Source: Dryococelus australis
Taxonomy: Eukaryota > Arthropoda > Insecta > Phasmatodea > Phasmatidae
Direction: 5' to 3'
Length of the DNA stretch: 64,000 nt
Assembly (NCBI GenBank): GCA_029891345.1
Contig: CM057003.1
Coordinates: 14,982,709 to 15,046,708 of the forward strand
Within the stretch, counting starts at the first letter, position 1. Each line of letters starts with the position of its first letter. Of this stretch, positions 11,640 through 22,689 are shown piece by piece. A program made the translations under genes and the position numbers. The notes under the pieces were generated by a model, which worked only from the letters and a program-made list of their open reading frames with translations, did not search any database and was not told the origin of the DNA.

Positions 11640-12015
11640 TTAAGGCAAATTCCCACCCGCCATCTTGGATTTATAGAAATTTTGCCATACTCTGCGAATA
11701 CAGTTTTATATCGTGTTTTTTTTTTTTTTAGCGACATAGCTCAGAGCATTGCCTAGTGCACTGTCTGAGGTAATTATTTCTTAATTACTGTCGACATTGT
11801 CGCCTTTGTAATCGTTCGCAAGAAATAATTGCGCGTTTCGCCTCGACACTTACCAGCTAAAAATTAATAAATGTAGCGAAGTTGTGGCAGTTCGATAAAG
11901 TTTGGGAAGCTGTTATTTAGGATACGCCGTGCAGGAAATTTCGATACATCTTCTGAAATATAAGCTTTGGCGAAAAATCGATAGTTCCAAGATGGCGGGT
12001 GGGAATATACCTTAA
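11640..12015. mobile_element. TTAA-flanked MITE
   Basis: TTAA (11,640-11,643) is followed by GGCAAATTCCCACCCGCCAT. The complementary end GGCGGGTGGGAATATACC is followed by TTAA (12,012-12,015). The TIRs extend about 40 bases through CATCTTGG. A TTAA duplication is the signature of piggyBac-type insertion, although these termini begin GG rather than the usual CC. Confidence 0.8.
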
Positions 12016-12493
12016 GCAGTCTCGCTGACTGGATGTGGAAAGTTCCCCGCACTGCGGGTCTCGCTGGAAGGGTCTAGAACAATAATAACCCCAGAAATTC
12101 TATCCGCTGGAGGTCAAGGGTGCACGAGTAGCGATAGGCTTATCGCGGCATGTTGCCTTTGTAAATTACCGTCCGCTTCTCCTTTTACGCACGCCTGACC
12201 TTCACACACTCCTCCGCTCACTCGGGTAGGTCGGGACAAGGGAAGAAATGCAGTCCGGCAACATGAACCAGTACTGTACCTGCATAGCAGAAAACTTTCC
12301 GAAAAGGGAATTCGCTCTCATTGTGGCATACGTCGTTTTTTGCTGAGAATATATCCGCAATGCGGATAACAGCTGCTGCCAATAAAATTAGGCGCCAGTT
12401 AAATCTCATTGGGCTCGACAAATGACGGGGCGTTATACTGTTAAAACTACCGTCTCAAGTAAAACATTTGCCCGCTGCAAACGTCTAAAATCC

Positions 12494-12790
12494 TTAACCC
12501 ATTCTAACCCAATGTACACGTGTAGGTAATTTTCGGCCTGAATTGCACACTGCGAAGCTCAATGACTAATAATTTTACCTGTGGGTAAATGATTCACAAA
12601 TCGCCATACTGCTCTAGGACATAATTGCCTCATATAACTGTAGCCAAACATATAACTGTAGCCAAACATGTAACTTGCAGCTCGTCGGTTGTGGTAGTGA
12701 AACCACGTGTTGTGTCTATTTAAGTACAGCACGCATCATATAATATTTTGTTTGCAACACATGGAACCGTAAATTAATCCATTCAGTGGC
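12494..12790. mobile_element. piggyBac-like MITE family H, copy 1
   Basis: Starts TTAACCCATTCTAACC and shares with the 37.4 kb copy the blocks TGCACACTGCGAAGCTCAAT, AACTGTAGCCAAACAT (duplicated here) and TTTGTTTGCAACAC. The right end is altered (no clear CCC-TTAA), so the boundary is approximate. Confidence 0.65.
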
Positions 12791-13121
12791 AGTGTCCACG
12801 ATCGTGGACGTGTTGCACATAAAGGATATTTATGTACAGTGCTGTACACGGCAAGGACTCGGCATCCAGTATTTTAAAAGTACCCAAGGGGTAATTTGAT
12901 TTGCGAATGTTACTACAAATTTTGTTTATCAATGGCTGATGGTAATGTTTTTGGGCACGTAGCTCGTAGTTTTCTGGTTGCAGAATGTACACTACGCTAA
13001 AAGTACAGCACCCATCAAGATATTAGACGATTTCAACGCTATGGCTCGCCAATCAATGCCTACTCGAACGGGTTAAAGTGGGTCTGAAAGTTTTAATGAA
13101 TCTGTCCGAGTGTCTTGACGA

Positions 13122-13408
13122 TAGGGAACTGTGAAATTCGCGTTATAATTTGGAATCGGGCTATATATCACTGTACTGTACATATCGTGCTTGAGCCAGT
13201 GTCGTTTCTCCATTCGTTGCCGCCTAGATGTAAAGTCACTCCCTTTCTGACTGAACTGCAACGTGATTGGGGCACACAATTGTGAAGTGTTCATTTATTG
13301 GCGCAGGTTTACCTGGGGCGTGCCAAATAAAGTACAGTCCAATCACAAACGTATTGCAAAGGTACTTGTGTTTTGAGTTAATAATGACGCGAAGTTCACA
13401 GTTCTCTA
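13122..13408. mobile_element. hAT MITE family B, copy 2
   Basis: TIRs TAGGGAACTGTGAAATTCGC and GCGAAGTTCACAGTTCTCTA. The flanks (CTTGACGA and GTTAACAC) do not match, so one side was rearranged after insertion. The right end abuts repeat F. Confidence 0.85.
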
Positions 13409-13411
13409 GTT

Positions 13412-13874
13412 AACACGTTCAGGACTGCACATATTTGATATAATTGAAGACAAGTTAGAAGTGAATCACCTGTATACACCATTGCAGGAACGTCTATTAT
13501 TTTGGTTTTTGTATTCCCACTTACTACTCTTCTATTGGTCCACACCACACTGGGAGTGCTTACTGTGCTCTGCAACGTTCATCATTGATTGGTCGTCAGC
13601 CACTGGGGTCACAGAGCTGATTATACTTCAATCAAATGTATCTTACTATGTAAACGGTTTACATCCAATCGTTGCCTTTTAGAGGGCATAGCAAAAAATA
13701 CATTTTTTTTTGCAGGAAAGCTATAGATGTTGGGTTGTATTGTTCTTGTAAGATCCTGTTAAATACTAGCGGAACAATGGCTCCATAACAATGAGTTTTG
13801 TTTTAAAGGACGAAGAAATGTTAAAACCGGCGTTGCTCGAACTTAGCTCGAGCGTAGTCTGGAATGTGTTAACG
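13412..13874. repeat. Repeat F, copy 1 (460-bp segment)
   Basis: Nearly identical to 16,496-16,955, from AACACGTTCAGGACTGC to GTCTGGAATGTGTTAA. A 73-codon frame (13,461-13,682) is present in both copies but matches no family I know and is very rich in Leu, Tyr and Trp; I judge it non-coding. The segment holds several ATTGG/CCAAT words. A diverged relative lies at 19,250. Confidence 0.9.
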
Positions 13875-14315
13875 CACTACGTTGTAGCGGGAGCAAACAC
13901 ACGCATGCCCATCGCAGCCGCCCTACGACGCCATCCAACCTACCTTCATCACGGACATAACGACGCATTTAGAGTAAACGAATAATTTCTCCTGCCCGTG
14001 GCTCATCTCGGTAACGGACCATCATGCGTTGTTAGTTTCCAGGGAAGCTCATCTCCTGGGCAGGCCACAGAATAACCAAGTATGCAGAGGCCGAGTTACC
14101 TCTTGTTTCCCTTCGACCTCGCAGCGCAATGCTGGTGGATCTGCCCGGTGCGCACTACAAACATAACTTGACGGTGACAGCCAGTCGACAGCCAGGTCAT
14201 TTCCGGGTTGAGAGGATTCTGGCGGCGATTGAGACGGTTGGTCATGAAAAATATTCCGGAAAAAAACTTCAGTGCTTTCAAACAAGAGTTTCGATGTCGA
14301 TACGTAAGAAATAAG

Positions 14316-14588
14316 TAGGGATAGGAAAATTTCGCGAATTCATTTTGGGACAAGATAGACGTCAAACACGCACATACTGAATTCACCTTCCCGATTGGAT
14401 CACATTTTATTAGACCAGCCCTGCACGCCTCTGAGTCAATAGCAGACTTGCAAGGAAACACCTTGCGAATCCCATAACTGCCAGCTGTGGGGCAACAGGC
14501 AATGGACACACAACTGGGGCTCCAGTGTGCATAGGACTGAGGAGTCTAGCCTACAGGTCATTGAACTCGCGAAATTTTCCTATCGCTA
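14316..14588. mobile_element. hAT MITE family A, copy 3
   Basis: Ends TAGGGATAGGAAAATTTCGC and GCGAAATTTTCCTATCGCTA. The flanking 8-mers GAAATAAG and GTAATAAG differ at one base. Confidence 0.92.
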
Positions 14589-14624
14589 GTAATAAGTTGT
14601 AGCTATGCATTGTTCAGGAATTAA

Positions 14625-14918
14625 AGGGACTATGGTCTATCGTGGGAAAAGTCGACTGTTTGCTAGGACTGAACGCACCGCACACATGTCCCATAGTTTT
14701 ATTTTCTTATTGGCTGTCGTGCATGTATGAAGTTACTACCCCATTTCACTGGGCCAATGAGGATTCTGATACTACGAGGCAGAATTTTCGTGATTTGTAT
14801 GAAAACAACTTAGCGGAGTCAAAACCTGGAACATCCAAATCATAAAAGAATAATACTTAGCTAGAGCGTATCGAAAATATTCTCGCTCAAAATTTTTCAC
14901 GATTTCCCATTAGCTGTA
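14625..14918. mobile_element. hAT-like MITE family G, copy 1
   Basis: Left end AGGGACTATGGTCTATCGTG then GGGAAAA; right end TTTTTCACGATTTCCCAT then TAGCTGTA. Flanks GGAATTAA and GAAATTAC agree at 6 of 8 bases. It shares its body (CAATGAGGATTCTGATACT) with 52.7-53.3 kb. Confidence 0.75.
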
Positions 14919-15245
14919 GAAATTACTTTTTCGTGAGGATTTAGGGTTTTAGATCATACATTCTAAAAACACTTCATTTGCTGCATCACATAATTTTGTT
15001 TGTCGCAAAGAAATGTATAGTTGTGCATGAACCATTGCAAAGTAAGTTTTCCACAAAAAAAATATATGCTATATACATGATAAACTTGATAAAAAAATTT
15101 TATTGGTGGCCACAAAATTCGTTTGTCAGTATAGACATCACAACATATTGTAGCACCAACAGAAGTTTTTTGTCATTGCAATATTTTGTAGCAACTACAA
15201 AACAGCGTTTGTCGTCATTAACAATTAAAAATGAAAGTAAATATT

Positions 15246-15322
15246 GCCAGGAGTGGGTCTCAAACCCTGGACCTCTCACATTGGAGCTCAGTGTGTTACC
15301 GTTGCGTCACCATGCTCGGCGT
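15246..15322 (-). repeat. tRNA-like sequence (SINE head or eroded tRNA)
   Basis: The minus strand has an A-box-like GGTGACGCAACGGTAACACA and a B-box-like GGGTTTGAGACCC about 30 bases apart. The acceptor arms do not pair convincingly, so it is not called as a functional tRNA gene. Confidence 0.5.
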
Positions 15323-15450
15323 TTAATGCACTGTCTGGAGATTGTAGATAACATTAATCTAACATTTAACATACACAACAAGGCCTGCCCACTTCACCTC
15401 ACGGAAGGTTAATTTTCTGGGATCAATTTAATAAACAGATGTGTTAGTGA

Positions 15451-15727
15451 TAGGTATAGGAAAAATTCGCAAAGTTCAATGACCAGTAGGCTAGACTCCA
15501 TAGTCATGTGTATACTCGAGCCAGAGATGTTTGTTTATTGGCTGCTACCCCATAGAGTAGCCAGTGTTACTTCACACCTACTTGTTTCCTTGCAAGTCTG
15601 CTATTGGCTCAGAGTCGTCCAGGGCGTGTCTAATAAACTGCGATCCAATTGCAAAGTCAACTTCAGTGCACACGTGTTTGACGTCTATCTTGTCCTCAAA
15701 TGAACTCGTGATATGTTCCTATCCCTA
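15451..15727. mobile_element. hAT MITE family A, copy 4
   Basis: Ends TAGGTATAGGAAAAATTCGC and GATATGTTCCTATCCCTA lie between perfect 8-bp duplications GTTAGTGA. Confidence 0.92.
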
Positions 15728-15777
15728 GTTAGTGAGCATTAAATAGCGCTGGTACTTGTCAACCTACGTGTTATTGG

Positions 15778-16072
15778 TAGAGACGTGCAAAATTCGCGTT
15801 ATAATTCGGGATCAGGCTAAACATCACAGTACTGTCTGTATTGTAACCGACGTCCGTCGTTTCTCCATTGCTGTTAAATAGATATGAAGCCACGCCTTTT
15901 CCGACTATATTGCACGTTATTAGGGCACACATTTGCGAAGTGTTCATTTATTGTCGCAGTTACCCAGGAGGTGTCAGATACATTATGCTCCAATGACAAT
16001 CGTATTGCAAAGGTACACGTCTTTAAAGTTTAACGTGTCCCCAAATAATAATACGAATTTTGCAGGTCTCTA
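15778..16072. mobile_element. hAT MITE family B, copy 3
   Basis: TIRs TAGAGACGTGCAAAATTCGC and GAATTTTGCAGGTCTCTA; flanking GTTATTGG and GTTATTGA (one mismatch). Confidence 0.92.
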
Positions 16073-16220
16073 GTTATTGACCACCAAAATCGTTTTTTTG
16101 CCAGCAACAAACTTTCGCCTTGGAAAGCATCAAGCACGCAGTTTTTGTTGTTATTTAGTAACACAGCAATTAATTTAGTAAGTAGTTACGTACTAAAAAC
16201 TACATTGTACGGAATAATTG

Positions 16221-16460
16221 GTGGGGCCGCATGGTGTAGTAGTCAGACTTCTCGCCTCCCACCTAGGTGAGCCGGGTTCCATTCCCGGCGGAGTCGCTCC
16301 CGGATTTTCGCATGTGCTAATTGCGGAGGACGATGAGGCTGTTCGGTTGGTTTTCTCGGGGATCTCCCGTTTCCCCCGCCTCTTCATTCCGGCGCTGCTC
16401 CATATTTACTTGAATCACCCTCATAGGCTTTCAAGACATCGATGTTAGGAGCCGCTCAAA
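16221..16460 (+). mobile_element. tRNA-derived SINE, second family, copy 1
   Basis: The head has an A-box-like TGGTGTAGTAGTCAGACT and a B box GGGTTCCATTCCC. The body has CCCGGATTTTCGCA, GTTTTCTCGGGGATCTCCCG and CATTCCGGCGCTGCTC, ending near GCCGCTCAAATCTC. Copies occur at 55.9 kb (+), 57.0 kb (-) and, shortened, 34.96 kb (-). In one frame this body gives peptides that appear as spurious proteins in stick-insect annotations (my recollection). Confidence 0.85.
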
Positions 16461-16495
16461 TCTCTCCACTTCACTACACGAAAGAAATGTTCTCC

Positions 16496-16955
16496 CTAAC
16501 ACGTTCAGGACTGCGCATATTTGACATAATTGAAGACAAGTTAGAAGTGAATCACCTGTATACACCACTGCAGGAACGTCTCTTATTTTGGTTTTTGTAT
16601 TCCCACTTACTACTCTTCTATTGGTCCACACCACACTGGGAGTGCTTACTGTGCTCTACAACGTTCATCATTGATTGGTCGTCAGCCACTGGGGTCACAG
16701 AGCTGATTATGCTTCATTCAAATGTATCTTACTATGTAAACGGTTTACATCCAATCGTTGCCTTTTAGAGGGCATAGCAAAAAATACATTTTTTTGCAGG
16801 AAAGCTATAGCTGTTGGGTTGTATTGTTCTTGTAAGATCCTGTTAAATACTAGCGGAACAATGGCTCTATAACAATGAGTTTTATTTTAAAGGACGAAGA
16901 AATGTTAAAACCGGCGTTGCTCGAAATTAGCTCGAGCGTAGTCTGGAATGTGTTA
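16496..16955. repeat. Repeat F, copy 2
   Basis: Almost base-for-base duplicate of 13,412-13,874, diverging abruptly after GGAATGTGTTAA. It lies directly after a SINE, whereas copy 1 follows a family B MITE. Confidence 0.92.
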
Positions 16956-17557
16956 AAGTTTTCCATTGGCATACATAAATATTTCTTAGGCTACTGTAAA
17001 CAAAAGTTCGAGGAATTATTTTTCTTTGCTACATATATACTTAGGTAATATTGTCATATAACAAAAATGTGAAAGAAACAATTAACAGCAGAAAACGTAA
17101 GTTTCTTTAAACTTCCTCTCACTTAAATGAAAGCAAGATTTTCTTATTGTAAACAAAACAGCCTCAACGAAATGTATTTTTATTTGTGTACAGAAATAAT
17201 TATTCGTATTCTTTGACAGTGTAGCTGACAAGACATGACGTATCATCCACGCATTAAAAATAACGTTAGCAGTATAAACTTATAAACGATGTAAGGTTTG
17301 GCACATAGTACTTTTCACGAACCATTTATTTCGTTTGAAGAACGGAAGGCAATAAAATGGGAGTATTCGCTGCCTTGATTGCTTCTATAAACTTTGGACA
17401 TGAAAGCAATAGCCAGCTGTTACTGTTGATGGATGAGTGGAAGAACGTTTTTATCGATTCCTTCGCCACGGATTTTCACCATTTCTGTAATCGTCCAACT
17501 CTGTCTCACAATAATAAAGTGCGCTTCGATTACAGTACAGTCCCGACAACTAACGAT

Positions 17558-17841
17558 TAGACACCCGGATTATTTCGCGGAATCATTTGGCAGCAAGCTA
17601 GACTCCACAATCCTTTGTGTACGGGAGCCTAAGTGAGTCTTTCATTGGCTAATGCTCCAGTTTTACCCCAGACTAGTTGGCACGAGGTTTAGTTCTTGTT
17701 TCCTTTGCAGGTTAGTTATTGGCTCAAATTCCACCAGGGCGTGTATTACAAAGTGCGATCCAATTGAAAAGGAAGTCAAATGCACGTGCGTTTGTAGTCT
17801 AGCTTGTACTCTGATGAATTCGCGAAATTCCCGGGTCTCTG
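17558..17841. mobile_element. hAT MITE family A, diverged copy 5
   Basis: Ends TAGACACCCGGATTATTTCG and CGCGAAATTCCCGGGTCTCT. The body keeps TAGACTCCACAAT, TCTTTCATTGGCTAATGCTC and GCGATCCAATTGAAAAG. No clear target duplication. Copy 6 at 31.9 kb is its closest relative. Confidence 0.75.
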
Positions 17842-18432
17842 TCTCACGCTGTGGGACACATGCATTCTGCATTGTACAGTCTATTTAAGGGGAGTGGTGC
17901 ACAAAAACCTTATATTTATATAATTTTGTCACAATTTTTTTTACAGAGGGTTTCTCAAAGTTTTTGGCTCGACGAGACGTAAATAACAATTTGGAACACA
18001 TGCTTACATTGTTACAAACTCACTGCATTCATCATTCTCCGAGCAATGATTGAAGATAAGGAAAAAAAATTCTTTCTTTTCTTTCATCATTACTCCGATA
18101 ATAACGAAGGCAGTGAAAAACTAACAATGTAAAAAGATGCTGAATATTATTATTTATATCGAAAATCGGGTAAGTATGCTGCTTTCATGCACCATTCCCC
18201 TTAAGTGAAGACTCTGTATGTACGGCGTCTCAAGTCTTAAAATGATAATGGATGTAAGGTTTATGTGGGAACGTAAATGCGATTCCTGTAACCAAAATTT
18301 CCCTCAGTGCTGCGTCTCTTCTACAGATGGTGACAATTTTGTTCCCCTTGTAAGGGGGGGAGGGGGTTCTGTCTAACTCGAGACTTTTGTAGATCTAGTG
18401 ACAAGAAATATTTACTAGCTTATAGTTGGGGC

Positions 18433-18640
18433 CACCGGTTTTTCGCGAAAAGATTTGCTCGGGTTAGACTTCGGTATCCTACGTGCAAACGTGCAATTTC
18501 ATTTGAATATAGATCGCGTGTCTTTGCGAGAAGCCAGTTTATTACCTGTCTGGGCCAATCTTAAATAAAGTTACTCCGACATCTTACGTCCGTGATTTGT
18601 GGGCTAATATACGAGAGGCGCGATCAGTATAGTCTAAGAA
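18433..18640. mobile_element. hAT-like MITE family D, partial copy 1
   Basis: Left end GGGGCCACCGGTTTTTCGCG with AAAAGATTT. The body word GGGCCAATCTTAAATAAAGT aligns with GGACCAATCATATTTAAGT at 61.2 kb. The right end is not identifiable. Confidence 0.55.
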
Positions 18641-18955
18641 CGAACGTGAATCTGAGATCAAGTGCCTTGGAGTACAACTAGTGATGGAACATTTTCACTC
18701 CTGCTTGTAGGTTATAAACAGACTGCAGTGTTACATATCTCCAATGGGTGCAGGGTGTAAAAATAACTACGCTAAGGGCGACACGAAATTTTGCGCCACG
18801 TATAAAACCTGGGTTTTAACATACAATATAGCTTATTTGTTTGTAGCCTCGTGTGTTTACCAGCAAAATTTTCAATGTGGAAAAGGTATCAAGCTTCGTT
18901 GTTTCAGTCCTTTGAAGTTTGTCAGTATTTACTGGCATCAGTAACAAGTTATAGC

Positions 18956-19247
18956 TAGGGACCTGCAAAATTCGCGTTATTATTTGGCATCAGGCTAAAC
19001 TTCACAGTAATGTGCATACTCGAGCCGACGTTTCCCCATTGGTTGCCGCCTGGATGTGAAGTTACTCCCTTTCTGACTGAACTGCACGTGATTGGGGCAC
19101 ACAATTGTGAAGTATTCATGTATTGGCGTAAGGTTACCTGGGGGCGTGTCAAATAAAGTGCGGTCCAATCACAAACGTATTGCAAAGGTGCGTGTGTTTT
19201 AAGTTTAACTTGTCCTGTAATAACAACGCGAATTTTGCAGGTCTCTA
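18956..19247. mobile_element. hAT MITE family B, copy 4
   Basis: TIRs TAGGGACCTGCAAAATTCGC and GCGAATTTTGCAGGTCTCTA, with perfect 8-bp duplication GTTATAGC on both sides. This is the cleanest copy and a good reference for the family: 292 bp, with three ATTGG and one CCAAT. Confidence 0.96.
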
Positions 19248-19249
19248 GT

Positions 19250-19640
19250 TATAGCCTACATGTTGTCTCTATTTCAGGAACACAGGTTATATTGGTTCTT
19301 GTGTTCCCACTCACCACAATCCTACTGGTTCACGGGACGCCGGACACTCTTAATATGCACTGCAACGTTCGTTATTGGCTGGTTGTCAGCCAATGGGATT
19401 ACAAGTTGATTTTACTCCTATGGAACGTGTTATTTTGAGTCTCTATAAGAAAATATTTTTCTTTCTTTTTAGTCAGAAAAACCGTTATTGATGGCTGTTG
19501 TTTTTTAGTACGGTTCGGTTAAATACTAGCGGGAAAAATAGTCTTCACACATACGAGTTTTTGTTTTAAAACGCAAAACAAAAAATCAAAGTGATGTTGC
19601 ACGAACTACACTCGAGCATAGTCCTTAAAGCGTTAGTTGA
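19250..19640. repeat. Repeat F, diverged copy 3
   Basis: Shares with copies 1 and 2 the order: CAGGAACA..., GGTTCTTGTGTTCCCACTCA, TGCAACGTTC, GGTTGTCAGCCA, AAATACTAGCGG and CTCGAGCATAGTC. It begins at the right edge of the family B element, which therefore inserted at or near its left part. Confidence 0.7.
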
Positions 19641-20369
19641 TTTTTATGTGGTGACGATTGAATTATTACTCTGCAAAGACTTTTCATCATTTTCCCTGGC
19701 ACGAAAATAATTTTTCTTACATTAAGCAGCAGAAAAAAGTAAAGGGAGGGGATTGATATCTGGTTTCTCCCCGTACTTAATTGATTTCCACATTTTTTCT
19801 AAATGGAAGTTTGGCGTGTGATATCAGCGAGAGGTAGTGAAAGTTTGAAATTGCCCTTTCCGAGAGCATCGACCAAGTCGCGTGTGTCTGAGAGTACCCA
19901 GTAAAAAAAAATATATCAAATCCTGGCCATTCCCCGCTCCGCAGGTTCATGAAAATACCAACATCCTGCCACCCGCAGCGTTCGTATTATCATAATGGAA
20001 AATAAATGTCGGCCTTGCCACTCGGCGAGGCGAGATACATAATGTATCAGCAGCAGTTCTGCTGATGTCATAATCGATGACTGGAGCACAGAATAGGTAA
20101 GTGTGTAGAAGTGGAACGACATAGCGGTTCTTTGGTGTTCACGTCCTCAGTTGCTGATTGGCTGGGAGAGAGTCTGGGGATTGGGCCTTGTGTCTGATTG
20201 GCTGCTGCATGCTGCGGAAGGTTCTCTATTTGCTGGGACGTCGGGTGGTGAGTAGGTTTACCAAACGCCGATTAGCGAACGGCGTTCCGACATGTCGCTG
20301 CTAAGAGACGCCATTTTGCTGGCCCTTGCTGCTGGAGTTCACGGTATAAGCGGCTGTCTCAGTTATGTG

Positions 20370-20664
20370 TAGGGACCTGCACAAAATTCGCGTTATTATT
20401 TGGCATCAGGCTAAACTTCACAGTACTTATATACTAGAGCCGGCGTCGTTTCGCCATTGGTTGCCGCCTAGATGTGAAGTCACTCCCTTTCTGACTGAAC
20501 TGCACGTGATTGGAGCTCACAATTGTGAAGTGATCATTTATTGGCGCAGGGTTACCTGGGGCGTGCCAAATAAAGTGCGGTCCAATCATAAACGTATTGC
20601 AAAGGTGCGTGTGTTTTAAGTTTAACGTGTCCCGGAATTATAACGCGAATTTTGCAGGTCTCTA
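20370..20664. mobile_element. hAT MITE family B, copy 5
   Basis: TIRs TAGGGACCTGCACAAAATTC and GCGAATTTTGCAGGTCTCTA. Flanks GTTATGTG and GTTCTTAC match at five of eight bases. Confidence 0.9.
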
Positions 20665-21980
20665 GTTCTTACGCCTTTTGTGATGGCGGCGCTTCTGAAC
20701 CAACATGATTTTGCAGCGCACGCACATTAAGCTTCTTCTCTCTTATAATTAAATATCTTGAGATTATGGACAGTCCACAGCATTTACGCATCTATAAAAG
20801 AAGAAATCGAAAGTTAAGCGCTTCAAAATAATATTTTGTGAAACATTGTCGATATAACTTGGAAGCGTTATTTATCAATGCATACCATATCAGAGAATTT
20901 TTAGCACTATTTTTCAACATCTTGACATATGCACTGTTTACGCCGAGTAGACTAATTCAGGATTGATGTGTTACATGGCAGGTAAAACGGCATAGTGTCA
21001 AGAAGATGCCCCCTCCTTATTTTTCTACCACTCACGAAGCAGACAGCGCCTTTTCCTGATTAATGCTATTGGCGGCTGCTGGCATATCAACATTTTACTA
21101 TCGGTTGATGCTTATTCAATGGACGATTAGAATTCTTTACATTAGTTGAATTGCATTCGTTATTATGAGGGATTTGTAAGTACTTTTTTGACTGAAAATA
21201 TCCTCTACTGCATCAACTGGATCGAAAAGTTGACGTGTAAGCGAAGAGATTGTCTATCTTCTTTCCTTTTCTAGAAAATACCTCGATAAATATTCCCTTC
21301 ATTAATTTTATTTTATATAACTCCTTCGCCCACCTCAGTGTGAAAAGGAGCAAGGATGGTGTCTGATAAACTGCGTACTCATTATTTCTGCTTTCATGAT
21401 AGTTACTTTTCCCGTACACAACAGCAAGCGTAAGATCACGTCTGTACGTAGCGGGAACAGTTTTATCCGCTTCTTTCCTCATCTACTTTACTACTTTGCG
21501 CATTTCTTTACTCTGCGTCTTAATGCAATGAATGTTTTCCGTACGCGTATGATCGTTTTCATAATCACGTCCTTATTACACAGTTGAATTTTTATGAACT
21601 TCCGTGTAATATACTGTCGGCTGTTTTCTTTAAAAAAAAAGAAACCTACGTTTCAGATAGTTCCTTAAGTATATAACAGAGTTAAAATAACTGTCATGCC
21701 AAAATATACAGTAACGAAAAATTATAACGTAACCTTTTCTTTTAAACTTTAACGAAGCCTCTGTTTTAAAATTTAACTTGTTTTTAAATGTTATAAAGCG
21801 ACAAATTTTATATTTCAACTATTTTCTAAATTTATTTTAAATTTAAGTAACTGAGACCAGTTCACTGAAAAAAAAAAAAAAAAAAAATCCTTAATTTTAC
21901 TGAAAAGTGCTGGTAAAAATTTGTCCAGGAGTGTCCGTAAACTCTCCGCAAAATTATGGACACATTGATTTTCAGAAACG
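20665..21980. other. AT-rich gene-free stretch
   Basis: Only shadow reading frames and an A run at about 21,869-21,887. No TIR pair, tRNA-like motif or recognisable peptide. Confidence 0.5.
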
Positions 21981-21981
21981 A

Positions 21982-22190
21982 ACTTTCCGTAAATTTCACG
22001 GAACCTCTCCGTTAATTTCAAAGTTTGTTTTCTGTACTTTCAGTTTAAAATAAAAAGAGATAATGAAAATGTCTTTAATTTTCGTTATGTGGGTGTTCTA
22101 CCGTGTATAAAAAGTGATATTAAAAAATATTTTGTACTTAAGCGACGTTTGAACCCGAGTCAAAAAGTTACCAGTCCACGACTCTAACCA
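21982..22190 (-). mobile_element. SINE-like repeat T with tRNA-type head, copy 1
   Basis: Read on the minus strand it starts with a tRNA-like head (TGGTTAGAGTCGTGGACTGG as A-box side, CTCGGGTTCAAAC as B-box side) and ends in GGAAAGT. A second copy lies at 28,591-28,813. Shared body words are CACGGAACCTCTCCGTTAAT and GTGGGTGTTCTACCGTGT. Confidence 0.75.
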
Positions 22191-22240
22191 TTAAAAATAA
22201 AATAAAAATGGATAGAGCCGTGGACTGGTAACCTTTTGAT
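22163..22240. repeat. Head-to-head tRNA-like inverted repeat
   Basis: CCAGTCCACGACTCTAACCA (22,171-22,190) is followed after about 18 A/T-rich bases by TGGATAGAGCCGTGGACTGG (22,209-22,228). The two tRNA-like heads face apart and could fold into a cruciform. Confidence 0.85.
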
Positions 22241-22341
22241 TCGGCAACTTTTTGATTCGGTAACCTTTTGACTCCTTAAATTCGTGTTATGAGAGTAATT
22301 TCACAAAACGTTACGTCAGTTAAAAGATATTCACCGACTTA

Positions 22342-22394
22342 CCCTGGTGGGATTCGAACCCACAATCCCCGGTTTAGGAGACCGATGCCTTACC
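22342..22394 (-). tRNA. tRNA-Arg(CCT)-like 3' part, truncated
   Basis: The minus strand reads from the D-arm end (GGTAAGGCATC) through an anticodon stem-loop CGGT-CTCCTAA-ACCG (anticodon CCT, arginine) to a perfect T arm (GTGGG-TTCGAAT-CCCAC) and a 3' acceptor strand. The 5' acceptor and most of the D arm are missing. Beyond the break lie T runs next to the 3' end of the non-LTR element. It is either a tRNA gene cut by that insertion or a SINE fragment; without a 5' half it cannot be functional. Confidence 0.7.
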
Positions 22395-22689
22395 TATTTT
22401 TTTTTCAAGACTCTTACCATTTTTTTTTCACAGACAATATGCACACATTCAACACACAATATAAACAATAACAAAATACTCAATAAAATATCTACACAAT
22501 TCTTACATGGGGGCACAAAACGATATGGACATTTGGTAAACTAGTTTTACTGACAAAGTCGATGAACACATAAAACATTATTTATCGTGAGGGGCAACGC
22601 ACGGCGTACATCCAACCTCGGTAATATACACGCACTTCATGTAGGTGTAAACGTCAGAATGAAAATAAAAAATTGTTATACCACTAACA

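Noticed and set aside
13461..13682. 73-codon frame repeated at 16.5 kb
   Set aside because: Its conservation only reflects the DNA duplication; the diverged copy at 19.25 kb does not keep the frame, and the residues (many L, Y, W) suggest a T-rich repeat, not a protein.
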